A stretch of 64,000 nucleotides of DNA from Bradyrhizobium sp. JYMT SZCCT0180. GTDB lineage: Bacteria; Pseudomonadota; Alphaproteobacteria; Rhizobiales; Xanthobacteraceae. Each line of letters begins with the position of its first letter. Positions within the stretch are counted from its first letter, which is position 1. Below the pieces are notes generated by a model, which saw nothing but the letters and a program-made list of their open reading frames with translations, did not search any database and was not told the DNA's origin. Location: the NCBI RefSeq assembly GCF_018130165.1, contig NZ_JAFCLZ010000004.1:1-64000 (forward strand). The letters run 5' to 3'. The translations under genes were made by a program, and so were the position numbers. Positions 63,293 to 64,000 of this stretch are shown in pieces.

Positions 63293-64000
63293 CTAGGCAT
63301 CCAGCGCTTCGCTCGGCCGCGTCAGGCGGCTGTCGATCAGCGCCAGCCGCCGCGCCCAGGCCGTCGGCGTCTCGCCGGCGAGGGCGGAAAATTCACGGAC
63401 GAGATGGGCCTGATCGGCGTAGCCGGTCTCGGCGGCAATCCCGGCCCAGCCGCCGCGGGTTTCCGTTCGCGCCAGCCGGCAAGCCTCATGGAAGCGCATC
63501 AGGCGGGCAATCGGTTTCGGCGCCAGTCCGAGTTCGGAACGAAAGCGGTTGACCAGATGCTTGCGGCTCCAGCCGATGTCCTGTGCGAGCGCGGCAATCC
63601 GCACGCCTCCCCGGCTGCGCGCCAGCCGGTGATAGGCGAATTCGATTTCGGGTGAAGCTGCATGGCAGGCGCGATCGGCGACAAAATCCTCGACCAGGTC
63701 GAAGCGACGTTGCCATCCGGACGTCGCGCCCAGCCGTTCGCGCAAGTCGCGCCCCTCGCGGCCCAGCACGTCCGACATATCGACCATTCGCGCGACGAGA
63801 TCGACAACGGCGCCGCCGAAGAAGCGATAAGCGCCGAGCGGCGTGAAATCGACCTGGACGCATTCCGCCCCGCCATCGGACCCGATATGAACAGGCCCGG
63901 CGTAGAGGCCCGCGGCGAAGCTGGGCTGGCGGTCGGCCGCATCGGGCTCCCGGGCGAGCGCGATCAGGAACGGGCTGCCGAGGCTGATGATCAGCGGCAC
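63293..64000 (-). CDS. AraC-family transcriptional regulator (5' end cut by window)
   Basis: At least 235 residues read on the minus strand; the true start probably lies beyond 64000. The C-terminal domain has two helix-turn-helix units: RGGVRIAALAQDIGWSRKHLVNRFRSELGLAPKPIARLMRFHEACRLAR and WAGIAAETGYADQAHLVREFSALAGETPTAW. The N-terminal part (QVDFTPLGAYRFFGGAVVDLVARMVDMSDVLG) resembles the sensor half of AraC regulators of the DUF6597 type. Target genes are unknown; it converges on the APH-like gene. Confidence 0.88.
   Translation of the reverse strand: MPLIISLGSPFLIALAREPDAADRQPSFAAGLYAGPVHIGSDGGAECVQVDFTPLGAYRFFGGAVVDLVARMVDMSDVLGREGRDLRERLGATSGWQRRFDLVEDFVADRACHAASPEIEFAYHRLARSRGGVRIAALAQDIGWSRKHLVNRFRSELGLAPKPIARLMRFHEACRLARTETRGGWAGIAAETGYADQAHLVREFSALAGETPTAWARRLALIDSRLTRPSEALDA

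Noticed and set aside
1..64000. tRNA, rRNA, CRISPR, insertion-sequence or prophage genes
   Set aside because: No T-loop GGTTCGAATCC words in cloverleaf context, no regularly spaced repeats, and no transposase, integrase or phage structural proteins were seen.

Overview
This window is GC-rich chromosomal DNA from an alphaproteobacterium of the Bradyrhizobium/Rhodopseudomonas/Afipia group (family Nitrobacteraceae). The evidence is the gene content and order (mnmE-mnmG-rsmG-parA-parB, rho-hemJ, ppsR-maf-coaE-dnaQ-secB-tim44-mltA-smr, hslV-GNAT-hslU, a CenR-like regulator with a cyclic-nucleotide-binding partner), GTTTCACGTGAAAC parS sites, and several REP-like intergenic repeats. I see no phage, insertion sequence, CRISPR array, tRNA or rRNA. 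Nearly everything is core housekeeping DNA, and the window appears to hold the replication origin region.

Layout. 0.4-9.7 kb: a DapC-like aminotransferase, ftsK, lolA, xth, cNMP-binding protein/CenR-like regulator, L,D-transpeptidase, hydratase and YggS. 9.8-12.7 kb: two convergent diguanylate cyclases. 12.9-17.3 kb: leuS-lptE-holA, joining leucyl-tRNA charging, LPS assembly and the replisome clamp loader. 17.4-25.9 kb: a minus-strand block parB, parA, rsmG, mnmG, mnmE, rho, hemJ with four perfect parS sites. 25.9-26.35 kb: an AT-richer gap with DnaA-box-like 9-mers and clustered GANTC sites, where transcription switches from minus to plus; this is the candidate oriC. 26.3-33.1 kb: ppsR, maf, coaE, dnaQ, secB (minus), a Tim44-like protein, mltA, smr. 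33.1-37.4 kb (minus): an unknown membrane protein, hslU, UPF0314, GNAT, hslV. 37.5-42.3 kb: hisB-DUF2628-hisH-hisA-hisF-hisE-coaA. 42.4-52 kb: a hybrid histidine kinase, small unknown proteins, a long repeat-rich gap, yifB/comM, an RTX protein, a Tat-exported metallo-hydrolase and gshB. 52-59.7 kb: yraN-rsmI, an LpoA-like lipoprotein, an unrecognised PLP-enzyme/HExxH pair, hemW-rdgB-rph. 59.8-64 kb: hrcA-grpE, a VOC protein, a streptomycin-kinase-like APH(3'') gene and an AraC regulator cut by the window edge.

How the parts fit. ParA, ParB and the parS cluster 4-6 kb from the candidate origin form a chromosome segregation system, and FtsK clears the terminus at division. The mnmE/mnmG/rsmG genes modify tRNA and 16S rRNA. 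HslVU, HrcA/GrpE and SecB serve protein quality control and export. LolA, LptE, MltA, the L,D-transpeptidase, the LpoA-like protein and the CenR-like regulator serve the cell envelope. The least explained gene content is the PLP-enzyme/HExxH two-gene unit at 54.96-56.92 kb. The most notable non-coding structure is the candidate oriC with its parS cluster, followed by the repeat families that fill most gaps.
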